64,000 bases of DNA. It comes from Sarocladium kiliense (taxonomy: Eukaryota > Ascomycota > Sordariomycetes > Hypocreales > Sarocladiaceae). This document shows positions 40,717 to 52,664 of the stretch, piece by piece. Location of the stretch: positions 124,001-188,000 of the forward strand of contig JAUZTG010000008.1 in assembly GCA_030734395.1 (NCBI GenBank), written 5' to 3'. The notes beneath the pieces are model-generated. The model had not been told where the DNA came from, did no database searches, and saw only the letters and a program-made list of their open reading frames with translations. The position numbers and the translations under genes were made by a program. Position 1 is the first letter of the stretch; each line of letters starts with the position of its first letter.

Positions 40717-43700
40717 TTACTCAACGTCCTCCATATTCCACACAGTCACCCCCTTCTTCTCGACATTGTCCCTCAACTTCGCCAAAACTGCCTGCCTCCT
40801 TGTCTTCCTCTCCATCAGATCCGTCTTCTCCTCCTTGCTGAATCCGCTGAGCTTCTTCCTTGGCGGCGTCGCCAGTCCCAGCTTGCTCATGCTGGAGCTA
40901 AGACTGTGCCTGAAGCTTCGTGAGGGTGTCGTTTCAGGAGAGAACATGACACTTCTCTCGCGACGGGGAGTCACAATTGGCGAACCTTCGCGGCTTGGAG
41001 GGTTATTGAGGCGCATCTTGCGGAGTTGGTTCTCCAGGACGTCGACATCGCCGCTGCGCTTCTCGACCATGCTGGTCATCTTTGTGATCGTGCGCATCAC
41101 TGCCTCCACGGTTGGCACGTTGCTGTTCCCCCTACCAGAAGCACCGGATGCTGCTGCAATCTGGGTTCTCAGCATGGTCAGGGCCTTCTCGGCCTCTGCG
41201 AGTTGCTTAGAGAATTCAGCGAACTCCCGGCGCAACTCGCTCTGCTGTGCTGCTTGCTCTGCACTGAGCGGAAGAGACTGAGCAACATCAGCCTGGTCCG
41301 GGTCAAGACGAGCATTGATGAGCTGTTTGAGGTCGCCCTGTTTAGCCCGGAGACGCTGCACATCGCGGGCGAGGTCGAGACATTTATCCAACTTGTCTTC
41401 CTTGTCATTCACTCGACTTTCCACGAGCGCACCGTTCAGATCCTGTTGCAGGATCTCGCCGAGATCGTTCATCTCGCAGAGCACCCAGCTGTCAGGGTCG
41501 TCCAAGTCGTCCTCGGTTTTCCCGTTCTCCGATGGCTGAGAGTGCCCCTTGATAAAAGCCTTCACGGTTCGCGAGTTGAGGCCAAGCGTATCGATCATGG
41601 CGTTAACATCCTTGTAGACCGCCTCTACTTGTGAAGGAATGCTTTCCTGTGCCGGTGGCGCCACGTTGGTGTGAGCAATGAACTCGTCCAATACCAGACT
41701 CGGCTCGACTTCCGATGACAAGATCTTCTGGATCTGTTCATCTTCCTCATCTACCAGTGGCTGTGTCTCTGCTTCTTCTTGACGAGCCTTCATGCGCCTG
41801 TGCTGCACCATGAAGGGATCCTCGGAGCCAGAGGTGCTCTGGCTCGTCATCATGTGACCGCCCGCGCGAGATTGCGAGGCCCCAAGAAGCTGGGATGCCA
41901 TACCTGGGGCTGAGACGGAGCGGTATGATTCCGAGCCTCTCAGCCGGCTTGGCACAGCATTCCTGACTGGGCTCGGTGACCTAGGGCTAGTCTCTGATGG
42001 CCTCGGGAAGATAGGCCCTGATCGGCCGACCTCTCCAAAGAGCTTGCGGGCTCGATCGTTATCTTCCTTTAGCATAGTGTCAGCCGCTGCTTTACCACCA
42101 AAAGAACTCTGTGGTGTATAGCTCAGAGGCCCAGTCAACCCGCTTCCGCTAGGACTCAAGTCCTTAGCCACATCAACACCGCTGCCCTCGGATGCACCTG
42201 CTTCATCATCTTCGGCGTATTCTTCCCCGTCTTCCTCTTCTCCATCATCGTTTTCCTCTTCCTCATCACTGGCTGGGGGGGCAACAGATGAAGCCTCTGC
42301 GGATGGGGCCGGGGGGGGGATGAACGATGATTGGGATTGCGCCGCCGGAGCTTTCGACTTAACAGGGTCCGGAGGAAGGGGAGCTTCTGGTGGGTGGGCA
42401 GTTTCAGAGGAGGACCCTTCAGAGGCACTCGATGGGCTATCTGGCTCAGTATGCTTCAAGTTGCTGAACAGCCCGCCACCCGATGATGGAGCATTGTCCT
42501 TAAGATTGCTGAATATCGAAGACGGGGCATTACTCTTGATGGCAGATGGCTTCGGAGTAGCCTGCGGATCTGGAGGGAATGGAGCTGTCTCGGGCTTCGC
42601 AGGTGTTGTGTTGGTGCCGGTGGGATTTGAAGCGGCAGATGACGAGGAGGAGTCGCCCAGTGGGTATGTAGCTTTGCTGGTAGTGTCAGGTGGTAGTGGC
42701 GCATCGTCCTTTTCGACACTGATCTTGGGTGTGTCTCGCTGTAGCGCAGATTTGCCGCCGAATAATCCACCCGAAGGCGTCTCGAACTTGTTTTGTTGCA
42801 ACGCTGGTTTGTTACCGAACAAGCCACCCGAAGGAGTCTCTGTTTTAGTGGGCTGTCCAAATAATGAGGAGCCGGGAGCAGGGGAAGTTGCAAACCCAAA
42901 CTTTGCAGGCGCAGGTGTCGTCGTAGGTGTAGTGGACTCCGGTTCCTGTGACGACGGGGCCAACGTCCGATTGCTTTGCGGCGTGGCTTGTTCTACAACG
43001 GTTGCCGAGTCCATGTCCTCATCCTTAACCCCAGGTGTGCTAACAGGGGGCTTGTTCGCGGGGTCTGTGAGCGCAGACGCGAAACCGCTTCCGAATAGGG
43101 AACCCCCAGCAGAAGTGCCAGGCTTGACATCGTCGTCCTTTGCGTTGGGGTCCCTCGTGAAGGAGCTCTTGAGCTGGAATGGACCAGATGATAATCCTGA
43201 AGATGTCCCATCTTTCTTTTGACCAAAAACACTCCCAGACGAGCTTGTCGTAAACAGATTTGGGTTGGAGTCGCTGGAAGTTTTGCCTGGGCCAACATCA
43301 AACGGACTCGGCAATTTCTTCTGCTCCGTAGATCCGAATGCGTTTGGCTTCGCTTGCTCAGATGGCTGTCCGAATGTGGATCCGGAAGTCCCGCTGGCGA
43401 AGGGATTAGGCGTATCGTTCTTCTTGCTGCCGAAAATGCTGGTGCCGGTGTTGTTGCCGCCCGCAGAGCCAAAGCCACCCTTATTGGCGAACGAAGCAAA
43501 ACCTCCTGAGCTGGGTGCCCCTGATGCACCGCTGGAGAATGGGCTCGCACCTTGGCTGTTATTGTTATTAGCGAAGCTGGAGAAGCTAGATTGGCCAAAG
43601 GCTGGTGCGTTGCCACTGGCGCCCGTGGACCATGGCGAAGTCCTCATGCCAAGTTGTGAGGCCTGGCCGAACGCACTAGGTTTGCCAAAAGTCGGGGCAC

Positions 43701-45371
43701 TGGCTGCTGGTGCACCACCGAAAGAGCTTGAGCCGAAAGCAGGTTGCGCAGCTTGGGTTCCTGTCGCAGGGGTGGACGGTGCTCCCCATGGTGAAGCCTT
43801 TTGACCCATCTGCGACGCAGCTCCAAAAGCAGGAGATGGTGAGGCACCGAAAGCTGAAGATCCTGCAGAAGTCTGCGCAGGCTGTGAGAATGCTGAGGTG
43901 GCTGGTGCGCTTGTAGATGTTTGGGCAGAGCCCTCTACAGCGGCCAGGCCAGGATAAGCAGTGCCCTGCCGAATTGAGTCCACGTAGACCACCCACCACG
44001 AGCAGAGGAGTCCCTCGTTCGTCAGGACCCAAAGACCCGGCAGTGGGGTAGGAGACTCTTCGAGCTCTTCATCTGATGGAATGGGCCTGTACACCTTTTC
44101 CTTACTTGACAGGTCAAGCGATACACCGATGGGTACAGAGTCGTCCATGGACTCGGTCATGGGTAGCGTTGGTCGCTTGGTATCATCAGCTAACTCGGTC
44201 ATGGTGAAGACGCCAGTAATCGAGTCAGCCGGCATGTTGGTTGTCAGAGGGGCCTTCGACCGAGATAACAGTCCAATGTCGGATGAAGCTGTGGATGCGA
44301 CGATGAGAAGGTCTTGAAGGTTGGGGTTGAATTCTCGTAGCCGCAGCAGTGTATGATGAGGAGCCTTTTCAAGATTGAATGGTAAAACTGGATCTGTAAT
44401 CTTTTGGAAAGTGAAGGACGTCGTGCCAGGCTCTCGAGTGATGATATGGTATATCGACTCCGGTGGCGAGCTATTGGTGGTATGAATGGCAAGGAAGAGG
44501 TGGTTTTCCAGCCAGGTCAATGAAGACACTACAGAATCATGTCAAATTTCGTTCCTTCTCGGTGGCGGGGTATTCAACGTACCGTGGCTGTTTGAAACGC
44601 TCGGAGGAAGTGGAATCTGTGCCTTCACTTCTCCTTCAGGAGTCATCTGGGAAATTGTGCCATTCGCCAAACCGGCGCAGAGTTGCTTGCCTTTGGCACT
44701 CCAGCTCAGACAGCTTACTTGAGAGGTCAGAACATTCGAGATAGCCTTTTGCTGCAAGTTTGCCATATGAAGGTTGCCGTTTTCGGTTACAATTGCGCAT
44801 AACTCGGCCTTCTCGGTCGTGGGATTCGGCACCAGAGCACGAAGGGCTTGTCCCTCCGTACCAAGCTCGAATGCAGAGTTCGTCGAGCCCGAAAGCAGAG
44901 ATTGAGTCTCATATACACGCAAGCCACCTCCAGACTCGGCCGAGAGGATGAGGTGGTTCTCATCGGCGGTGAATGCGAGCTGAGATACCCGGGTGGGCAT
45001 CTCCATCCGCAACTGGGGCTCGAATTTACGCGCATCCGAATCGCCGTCTTTTGGGGCTTCGAATGCTTTCCTGACAGCCTCGGTGGTTGCAATGACGACC
45101 TCATTTGGACCGGCAGCGGCAACGAGGCCCTTGCGAGATGCTATGCTGAGGAGGGATGCGGTGGCGGCTGGTAGGGAAGGCCAAGGCGAGGTAAGGCGGA
45201 CTTTGGCATCACCAGCGACAGTGAGGAAGCCAAGAGCCTGTATTTAAATTAGCTAGAGGTATTTATGGCGGATTTGCAGCACTGGAGCCACGTTTGATCG
45301 TAACTGACCTCTGTCGAGATGGTTTCCAGGTCCGGGCCATTGCTGGCTTGGGGTCCGTCGTTGAAAGCCAT
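40717..45371 (-). CDS. NUP159: Nucleoporin Nup159 (Nup214 homologue)
   Basis: FG nucleoporin of the cytoplasmic face of the nuclear pore; it recruits the mRNA-export helicase Dbp5 and tethers Nup82/Nsp1. Exons 45371-45309, 45237-44583 and 44528-40717 give 1,509 aa (yeast 1,460). The N-terminal beta-propeller spans roughly the first 430 residues; STEALGFLTVAGDAKVRL is formed across the first junction. The central part is rich in FG repeats of mixed type (SAFG, PAFG, GLFG, SLFG) with Ser/Pro spacers. A very acidic stretch (EEEENDDGEEEDGEEYAEDD) follows. The C-terminal third is coiled coil (LRREFAEFSKQLAEAEKAL) ending in WNMEDVE. The antisense strand carries a 300-codon open frame that is a compositional shadow. 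Confidence 0.93.
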
Positions 45372-46513
45372 GACGGCAACACTCGACTCTCTCTGAGCCT
45401 GCCCAATTTTTCGGGAGTCGCTGAGTTTTGTACTGCAGCTGCGACTCCAATAGACCTAACGCAACGGCCGAAGCCGCGTTGCGAGGTTCAACGGGTTGCC
45501 GTCGCGTGTAGAGCTTTCGCTTCAAGGTTCGCAAATCCCAAGGGCGTATCGACGTCGTCGGAAAGCAAGATGCAGCGCTCCAAGCGGTTGTTGGGAGTTG
45601 CTGGCTGTAATGTATCGTGTTCGTCGTGGGGTATAAGGTGAAGTCGTTGATTAAGGTGAATGGAGGATGGAGGTTGGGAAGCTCAAAGGCAAGCTGCTTG
45701 TCGTCTGCTGCCTGCAGTTTGATCGCGGCTGCGCTAGGCGCCTAGACTTTTTTGGGAGAGCTCTGGGTCGCGTCTGTAGCTGCTGTTGCTGTTGGCTGAC
45801 TACAGGTCGTCACGTGGGGCGCCTCAGTCCATTGTGGTAGGCAACGCTGAGATGAGTCGCATTGGTGCCTGACGACAGCAAATCTTAAGCACGCACTTGG
45901 ATCCCTTTTCCTCTTCACTACGAGCAAGTCAAGAAGTCCTACAGTTCCCGAATGAGCGAGATCTTATTTTGTATCTAGGTATGAGTGAGAGTGTTGCTCC
46001 CCAGTAGAGCTCCACTGGCAGAGGTCTGGCCAATCACTATGCAGCTGGAGGACCTCCTTCAGGCTGCTTCAGGTGCCCTCATGAAGTCATCATGGAAGGA
46101 TTATGTAGAGCGAAACTCAGCGGCTGGTGTTATGCCGATTAAAGTATTCACCTCAAGCACCGGTTGAGACTGAGGTGCTTTCACAAATGGTTGACTGTTG
46201 AAGCCGGCACAAGTACCCCGCCACGTATCTAACTAGCGACGATACTTTCGAGCTTCCCCAGTCACCTAACGGCCTTCAGCCTCGCAAGCCTCGCCTGCCT
46301 GCTGGCGTAGCTCTACGACATCCCCCAAACCTCCGACCTCCCATCTCCCATCCCATCCACTTCAATCCACACCCACCCATCGACCTTGCGAATACCATCA
46401 TTTCGAACCGCTGCTTCTGATCCAGAGTCCAGCAATTGCGCCAACAAAAGAAAGCCACCCATCTTTCCAGCCAACGCGCGGCCCGCGTCGTCGCCCTAGC
46501 TTCCTTCGAAACC
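45372..46513. promoter_or_regulatory. NUP159/PUP1 divergent intergenic region
   Basis: 1,142 bp between opposite starts. CACGTG lies at 45811-45816, and a CACCTCA...TGAGGTG inverted repeat near 46149-46178 could form a small hairpin. The last 100 bp before PUP1 are pyrimidine-rich. No gene is called. Confidence 0.4.
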
Positions 46514-47400
46514 ATGCCTGGCTTCGACTTCTCCAACTACAACCGCAATGCGGCCCTTCACGCCCAAGGCGTGCCGCTTCCAAAGGCAACCAGCACTGGA
46601 ACAACCATTGTTGGCTGCATCTTTGATGGTGGTGTCGTGGTGCGTACTCTCCAAGCTCCTTCTGCCTCAACCTCGTCAATCATCACCAGCAACTAACCCA
46701 AGGATCCTCCACACAGATCGCTGCCGACACCCGTGCAACCTCCGGTCCTATCGTCGCCGACAAGAACTGCGAAAAGCTTCACTTCATCGCTCCTCAAATC
46801 TGGTGCGCCGGCGCCGGTACTGCCGCCGACACCGAATTCACCACCGCCCTCATCTCCTCTCAGCTCGAGCTCCATTCTCTGTCCACCGGCCGCAAGCCCC
46901 GCGTCGTCACCTGCATGACAATGCTCAAGCAGCACCTCTTCCGTTACCAGGGCTACATCGGCGCATATCTCGTCGTCGCGGGATGTGACCCGACAGGCAC
47001 ACACCTCTTCACCGTGCACGCGCACGGCAGCACGGATAAGCTTCCGTACGTGACGATGGGCAGTGGATCGCTCGCGGCGATGAGCGTGTTCGAGACGCAA
47101 TGGAAGGCGGATTTGACACAGGATGAGGCGGTGAAGTTGGCTAGCGATGCCATCCTTGCGGGTATCTTCAACGACCTGGGATCAGGCTCAAACGTCGACG
47201 TGGCGATTATCACGAAGGAGAAGACGACCCTCAAGAGGAACTACATCACCCCCAACGAGAAGAGCGCAAAGCTCCAGAGCTACAAGTTCCCCAAGGGCAC
47301 AACTGCGGTGCTCAACGAGAAGATCATCAAGAAGAACGAGATCGGGCGGTATGTGTCCGTAGAGGAGGTTGCGGTAGAGAAGATGGAGATCGACAGCTAG
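46514..47400 (+). CDS. PUP1: 20S proteasome beta-2 subunit Pup1
   Basis: Trypsin-like catalytic subunit of the 20S core. Exons 46514-46639 and 46717-47400 give 269 aa. The propeptide ends in STG before TTIVG, placing the catalytic N-terminal threonine at residue 30. The conserved IAADTRATSGPIVADKNCEK follows right after the intron, and the active-site lysine is within VADKNCEK. GSGSLAAMSVFE and SNVDVAIITKEKT are also standard. The long C-terminal extension (KSAKLQSYKFPKGTTAVLNE) that wraps around beta-3 is present. The intron has a good AACTAAC branch site. Confidence 0.95.
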
Positions 47401-48100
47401 ATATTTTGTATGGAGAAAGAGTGATCACGGCGATGTCTTGATAAGATTAGCAATGGTCAAACAGGCGTAATAGAAGGTCTTTGTACGTTTGATGTTATGC
47501 GTTCGCTGTCTTTCGTGAGGTATGAATTCGTCACTCCTGCCCTGTGGGAGTGCGCCTGCTTGGTATCGGCTTGTTCGGAAGTGGGCAACTTCATGCGGCC
47601 AGTCCAGATTAAGCCGATATAGCATCTTCACACCAATCTCTCCCTCCTTCATACAATTATTACATCGTAAGGGCGTCGCTCTTCCTTCCTTCCCGACTCG
47701 TAGCGTGACAAGGTCATCGCATGAGGAGCATTCACCTCGCTACAGTATCAGGCATAAGAGCCAACGTCATACAATCAACGTGTATTATCATCAAATGCTT
47801 CTATTCAACATCCCCAATTCCCCTGATCTGCAACAAAACCACGCATACCCTATGAAGAAAGAAACGATCCACCGCTTCAAAAAATGCTGCCTATGACTTC
47901 CAAAAGACAATAATAACCCGAAACAATGGGGAGAAGATATAGGGGAGGAAAGGAAACAGGTGTTCGGGTATAGTGATGTCAATGCCCATCCTCCCAGACC
48001 ACAGGGGAGGACATGAAAAAAGGGCAAACGACCAACGTAAGTACAAAGAAACAAAGAGGCAATCAGACTCCCCCAAACTCCCATGACATGTCGGTCTCCA
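47401..48100. other. Convergent 3' region between PUP1 and the Sel1-repeat gene
   Basis: 700 bp with only chance frames, probably including both 3' UTRs. Confidence 0.4.
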
Positions 48101-50370
48101 TCACTGAGCAGAAGTGGCAGTAGCAGGTCTCCGCCCAAATATCGACCTCGTGCGAGATTTACTCCTCGACTTCTTCTTCCCACTACTCTTCTCGTTGTCG
48201 TCGTTATACTTTGATTTATGAATCCAGCTGTTGCCGACCATGCTCATACCCTTGGCTTCAGCCATGCGGTAGAATTTGGCGCTCTTCTTGAGGTTCTTCT
48301 TGCAGCCTACTCCCTGGGCGTAGCAGAAGCCGGCTTCTGCGAGAGCATCGACGTCGCCCCAGTCTGGTCGCGAAGTTAGTTCTGGTCTATCTGTGTATGG
48401 AATGCCATGTATGACTTACTGCCCGCGATCTCAAAGCACCGCAGCGCGAGTGCCTTGTCTTGCTCAATGCCCCAGCCATTCATGTGGCTGACGCCCAGCT
48501 CGTAGATACTCAGCGCGAACTGTGCTTTGCGGGTTCGGCTGTCAAGCACGTCGACATGCTTCCCTTCCTTTGCCTGATCCTCATCTACCGCAATCTCCAC
48601 GCTGGCATACTCAGCTGCCTTCCTCAGCCATTGCACGCCTTCCTTCTGGTTCGCGCGCATACCCCAGCCGTGACGGCAGGCCAATGCATACAAAAGCATC
48701 GCGGTGGGGTTATTCTGGCGTGCCGCATGGCGGAGGTGATAAGTAGATTCGTTAAGTGAGCCGTTCTCGTGGCACTCAATGCCCTTGGCAAGATGCTCCT
48801 CCGCTGAGATTTCTGCTGCAGACGGTGCAATGGAGCGTGACATTGTGGCTGGGCGGATTGTGCTGGCGGTGTCGCTGGTATGTGTTGATGCTGGTCCCTT
48901 GCCCTTACTGGAATCATGAGCAGGGGATGTACGTGGACGGCCACGAGTGGACTCCTCTGATGAACGGGTGGTATCATGCGATGGTCGCCCCAACCTCGAA
49001 GGAGGAAGGTTTCCGGGACCTAATCTTGAGCTGTCAAAGCTAGGCTTGCTGGTATCGAAGGATGGGCGGGTGAGGAGACTCGAATCGTCAGGGCCACCTC
49101 TCGCCGAGGAGCTTGAGGGTCGTGTTGGTGGTGATGGTGGTGCACCCATGAAGATGCGGTCCGAGGTATTGGGGGTTTGGGAAACTGGTGTTTGCGCCTC
49201 GTCAGACTCGGCTCGTTGCAGGGCCTTGCCTCGTGGTAATGAGAACTTCGAGTAGATGTAAGACGGCGCAGCGCCGGTACCATCGTCCATTGAAGTGTCA
49301 GGGAAAGCCTCGCTCTGCATGCTAACAGGCGTATGGGCAGAGTCGTCCGCGAGGATGAAAGAGGGTTGGCTATCTGAGGATGCTTGTCTGGATGGCGATT
49401 CGAAAACGGGAGTGCCGGCTCTGCTCATGGGTCGGGAGAAATTGAAGGAGGGTCGGGGAAGGGCGGACGATTCTGAGCTCACGGAGGGAGATCGCCGAGC
49501 CGAGCCCAGAGGTGAGGCCATAGAGTGACTGAAAGCAGGGCTTCCAGAAGAGAGTTTGCGTGGAGGAAGGGAGTGGAATGAGCCGCCCATATTGCTGGAC
49601 AGCTCTTCTTCGGTTGGCACCAATGGGGATGACAAGATGCTTGAGGAACGCTTGGGGAACATTGTTCTCGGCGGTGCAAGACCCAGCTCATCCAGCGACC
49701 CGGGCTTTTGCTTCTCAGGCGAGTTCGGCGTCGATTCATTTTGCAAAGGTGACGGCCGTGAGACGGAGTTCTCTCGGCGTCTTGGAGAGGCTTCGATTTG
49801 ATGTTGCGACTGCGTGTCGGAACGAATAGGAGACGGCGAGAGTTCTCTACGCGCCCCGAAATCCATGTCCTCGTCGATTTGCTTCAATGGTGGCCGGCCC
49901 CTCGAAGGATCCCGCTCAGGCAGCGCCGGCACTGCCTCATCTGGTGTTGGCGGTATGCGGCTCATGCGAGGATGCATGGACTTTGGGCGCTCTTGTTCTG
50001 ACTCGAAGGCATCCTCAACCTCACCTTTCAAACCCAGCCCGGTTGGGCTTGTCGCTGAAAGTTCACCATATTCTGATGGCGAATCTTGTGACATGGAGCG
50101 GAAGTAGTCGGAGCGTCCCTGCATAACCAAGGGGCTGTCCGTAGTCAATGGTGGCAGTCTGCTCAGTCTGTTACCCTCTTTGGCGGCTTCCTGGAGTTGA
50201 CGAGCTAGTAATCGGCTTTGCAAAGCAAATGCATCGAGAGGAGAGAGTTCTGGCGGCGCTTCTCCTGCGACATGCAGGCGAGGAGATCGAAGGGGGCCGC
50301 GCGACCCTGTGGAGCTGGCAGAGCCATGCGAGTCTGCTCGCAAGTCGAGCAGGTTTGGTCGTCTCGACAT
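48101..50370 (-). CDS. Sel1-repeat protein, Nif1/Dsf2-like
   Basis: Exons 50370-48420 and 48363-48101 give 737 aa. The first ~530 residues are Ser/Pro-rich and largely disordered with many SP/TP sites, as expected for a phosphoregulated protein. The C-terminus has Sel1-like repeats: EEHLAKGIECHENGSLNEST, AMLLYALACRHGWGM, FALSIYELGVSHMNGWGIEQ and, across the junction, WGDVDALAEAGFCYAQGVG. The tail is very basic (KKKSRSKSRTRS). This layout is that of fission-yeast Nif1 and budding-yeast Dsf2, linked to mitotic entry and cell polarity. The ATG at 50370 (MSRRPNLLDLRAD) is the first in frame. Name confidence is moderate, domain call strong. Confidence 0.8.
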
Positions 50371-52664
50371 GGCGACGGGTCCTGTAGCGTTGCGCAATCG
50401 TACAATGATGTTGCAACCAGACGTATCGTATGTTTTGAGCGCTGGCTATTGATGCGTATGTGTGTAATGGGACGGCGAGTGCCCGTGGTCCTAGAGTTGG
50501 CTGGAATGGAGCAAGAGAGGACGTGTCTCGGTCGCAGGCACGGTAATGGCGTCACGGAAGAAAAAGTCCGTGGAAAAGACGATGTAGGAGGGAAATGAGT
50601 ATTTCGCCAGCGTTCTGTTCGGATGTAGGGTTCGTAAATCTGTAATGTCGAAAGATATGATGTCGTCGTGTCCCAGGGGATACTGAATCTCCACGATTCG
50701 GGGCCGGACGTGGGTTCGCCAACGGCAATGCGCTGCGCACGTCAGAACAGAAGTGGCCGTTTCGCTATCCTATTTTCCGCTCGAAGACAACAGATGCGCA
50801 GAGAGGCTGAGTCGAAGGATTTTGGGCAGTCGAGCTTGGTACGAAGCAACGAGTGTGGCGATGCAGGGCGGCCGTGATTCAAGAGCGAGTGTTGGACCGG
50901 GGGTCGGCCGTTGGCCGTTTGCTGAACCGGGTTAAAGAGCGACTGTTCGACGATGAGGTCAAGTAGACCAGAAGTAAAAGAGGCTGATCGGGAAAAGAAA
51001 AGAGGAGACAAATATCTGCCGAGACTGCGACGACAGTGGCGCACAATGAAAAGGCGTCTCTTGAAGAGGACGTTGAAGCCTCGAGAAGGATGTTACGATG
51101 TTCGAAAGGAAAGGTCGCCCAGGGAGGCACACAGGCACAGGCACAGGCACAGGCACTACCAGAGCAGAAGTCCAGACAAGTGAAGTGTGGCAACGCGAGG
51201 CCCCTGGTCGGTGGGTGTGCGGGAGATGCAGTGGCCAAGAGAAGTGATGGACTGGGGGGTGAGGGGGGGCGTGTTGAGGTGGGAATACGAGGGAGAGAGA
51301 ATATGGCACTGTGCAGAGCCACGAGACCGCGCGTCGAACTACAGTGCTTAGCATGTTCACACTGTCCATTTCTGAACCGACAGGGGCAGTCCGTCGCCGC
51401 TAATAAAAGAGACCCAGCAGGGAAGTCCACTAAAAACCAGATCGTTACAGCAGTGTTGCGTGTGCCTCATGCTCCTCCTCCCTCAGAGGCCAGGTTCTCC
51501 CTTTTTTGACTCTGAGGCACAATCTGCCATTTTTAGTCTGTGCTTGGAAGATCGTGATGTGGCACAGGTTCATGTCACATGTTTTAGTCTGTGCCTGGAT
51601 GCACGTCACGATACTCTCCAAAACAACACACAGTCAAGGGACCGTCACTGTAGAATCCGGGTCAGGCACAGTAATTTCTGTCACCGGATCTTATGCAGCA
51701 AGGTATCCTCGGCCCAGGACCCCTATTTTGATGACGGATGTCCCAGCATCCCCTCCGCTTTCCCTTCACCAGCAAACAGCGCTGCCAAAACAACAGGCCG
51801 CCTAATATAGCCCCATCACAGCGAATCAAATAGTCCCGCCGTCCTTCACCCACCGCCGCGACCCGTCTGGGGTGCATACTCGCTGTCTCGAGGCGCTAGT
51901 GCAGACCCGGGCCCTGTGGCTGTCTTCGTAATTAATTAGCCTAGACATTTGAGTTGGGTCCATGGTTGTTCGCATATTTACAAGCGTACCTCACTATGTG
52001 CAGTGATCCCAGTGTGCCTCGTAACCACCACAGCTAGTCCACTCGAGGCGGCAGCTGAAAGCCATATGCGTCGATCAATCGCATTCATTTTCAGCTCTTC
52101 TTGCTCACTGCGACAAGCCTCTCAATCAAGATCTCCCCGAGCATGATGTTGGCTTCTTCGATCGGACACCCAATCGCACCGCCGAGGCCATTGACGTTCA
52201 GCTTTCCGGGGAGATGAGCTGCCCCTGGCTAGTCCACCCAATCACAGCCCTGTGCCCCTGTTCCAGAACACCATCGTTTGGCCCCCATTTCCGTGGTATA
52301 GTAGCCTCAAGTCACTTCTCGATCGATGCCACATCCGCATGTGACGAGACAGACATCCACTCCTTTGCCTCTTGCGGTCCAGAGCTGAATAGACCATCGC
52401 TTCTTAGCCTGCTCGTGTAGCTTATGACTTTCTTATAATGGTTAAAACATTCTTTTGTCAACGCATAACTAGCCCAGAACGCCTAACCCAATGCATGTAA
52501 GCACTTTCTCGCGTCGTATAGGCGCCACCTACGAAGCACATACGGCACGTAAAACCCACATGCAGACACGATATCGCACTTCGCCATCTCCACGTGCATC
52601 TTTTGCCGTTGGCCATTTCACCTCAAAAATCACATCCCCTACGCCCTTTCCCTCTTCACGTCGC
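50371..52664. promoter_or_regulatory. 2.3-kb upstream region of the Nif1/Dsf2-like gene
   Basis: The largest gene-free stretch in the core part, between the Sel1-repeat start and the ERV46 stop. The half next to the gene (about 50500-51330) is purine-rich on the plus strand, so pyrimidine-rich in the sense of the gene. It also has an ACAGGC repeat and a G-run. Frames found here translate to low-complexity peptides and are not called. A long 5' leader or large promoter is the likely reading. Confidence 0.5.
51131..51156. repeat. ACAGGC hexanucleotide microsatellite
   Basis: Just over four perfect tandem copies of ACAGGC, part of the upstream region of the Sel1-repeat gene. Confidence 0.85.

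Noticed and set aside
42320..43222. 300-codon plus-strand frame antisense to NUP159
   Set aside because: Compositional shadow of the FG-repeat region; low-complexity Ser/Gly/Ala protein with no motif.
46149..46178. Inverted repeat that could be a hairpin or terminator
   Set aside because: Seven-bp arms in a 1.1-kb gap are expected by chance and intrinsic terminators are not used by nuclear Pol II.
50879..51430. Overlapping frames of 157-183 codons on both strands in the gap upstream of the Sel1-repeat gene
   Set aside because: Their peptides reflect the ACAGGC repeat and base skew (Ala/Cys and Gln/Ala runs), not a protein family.
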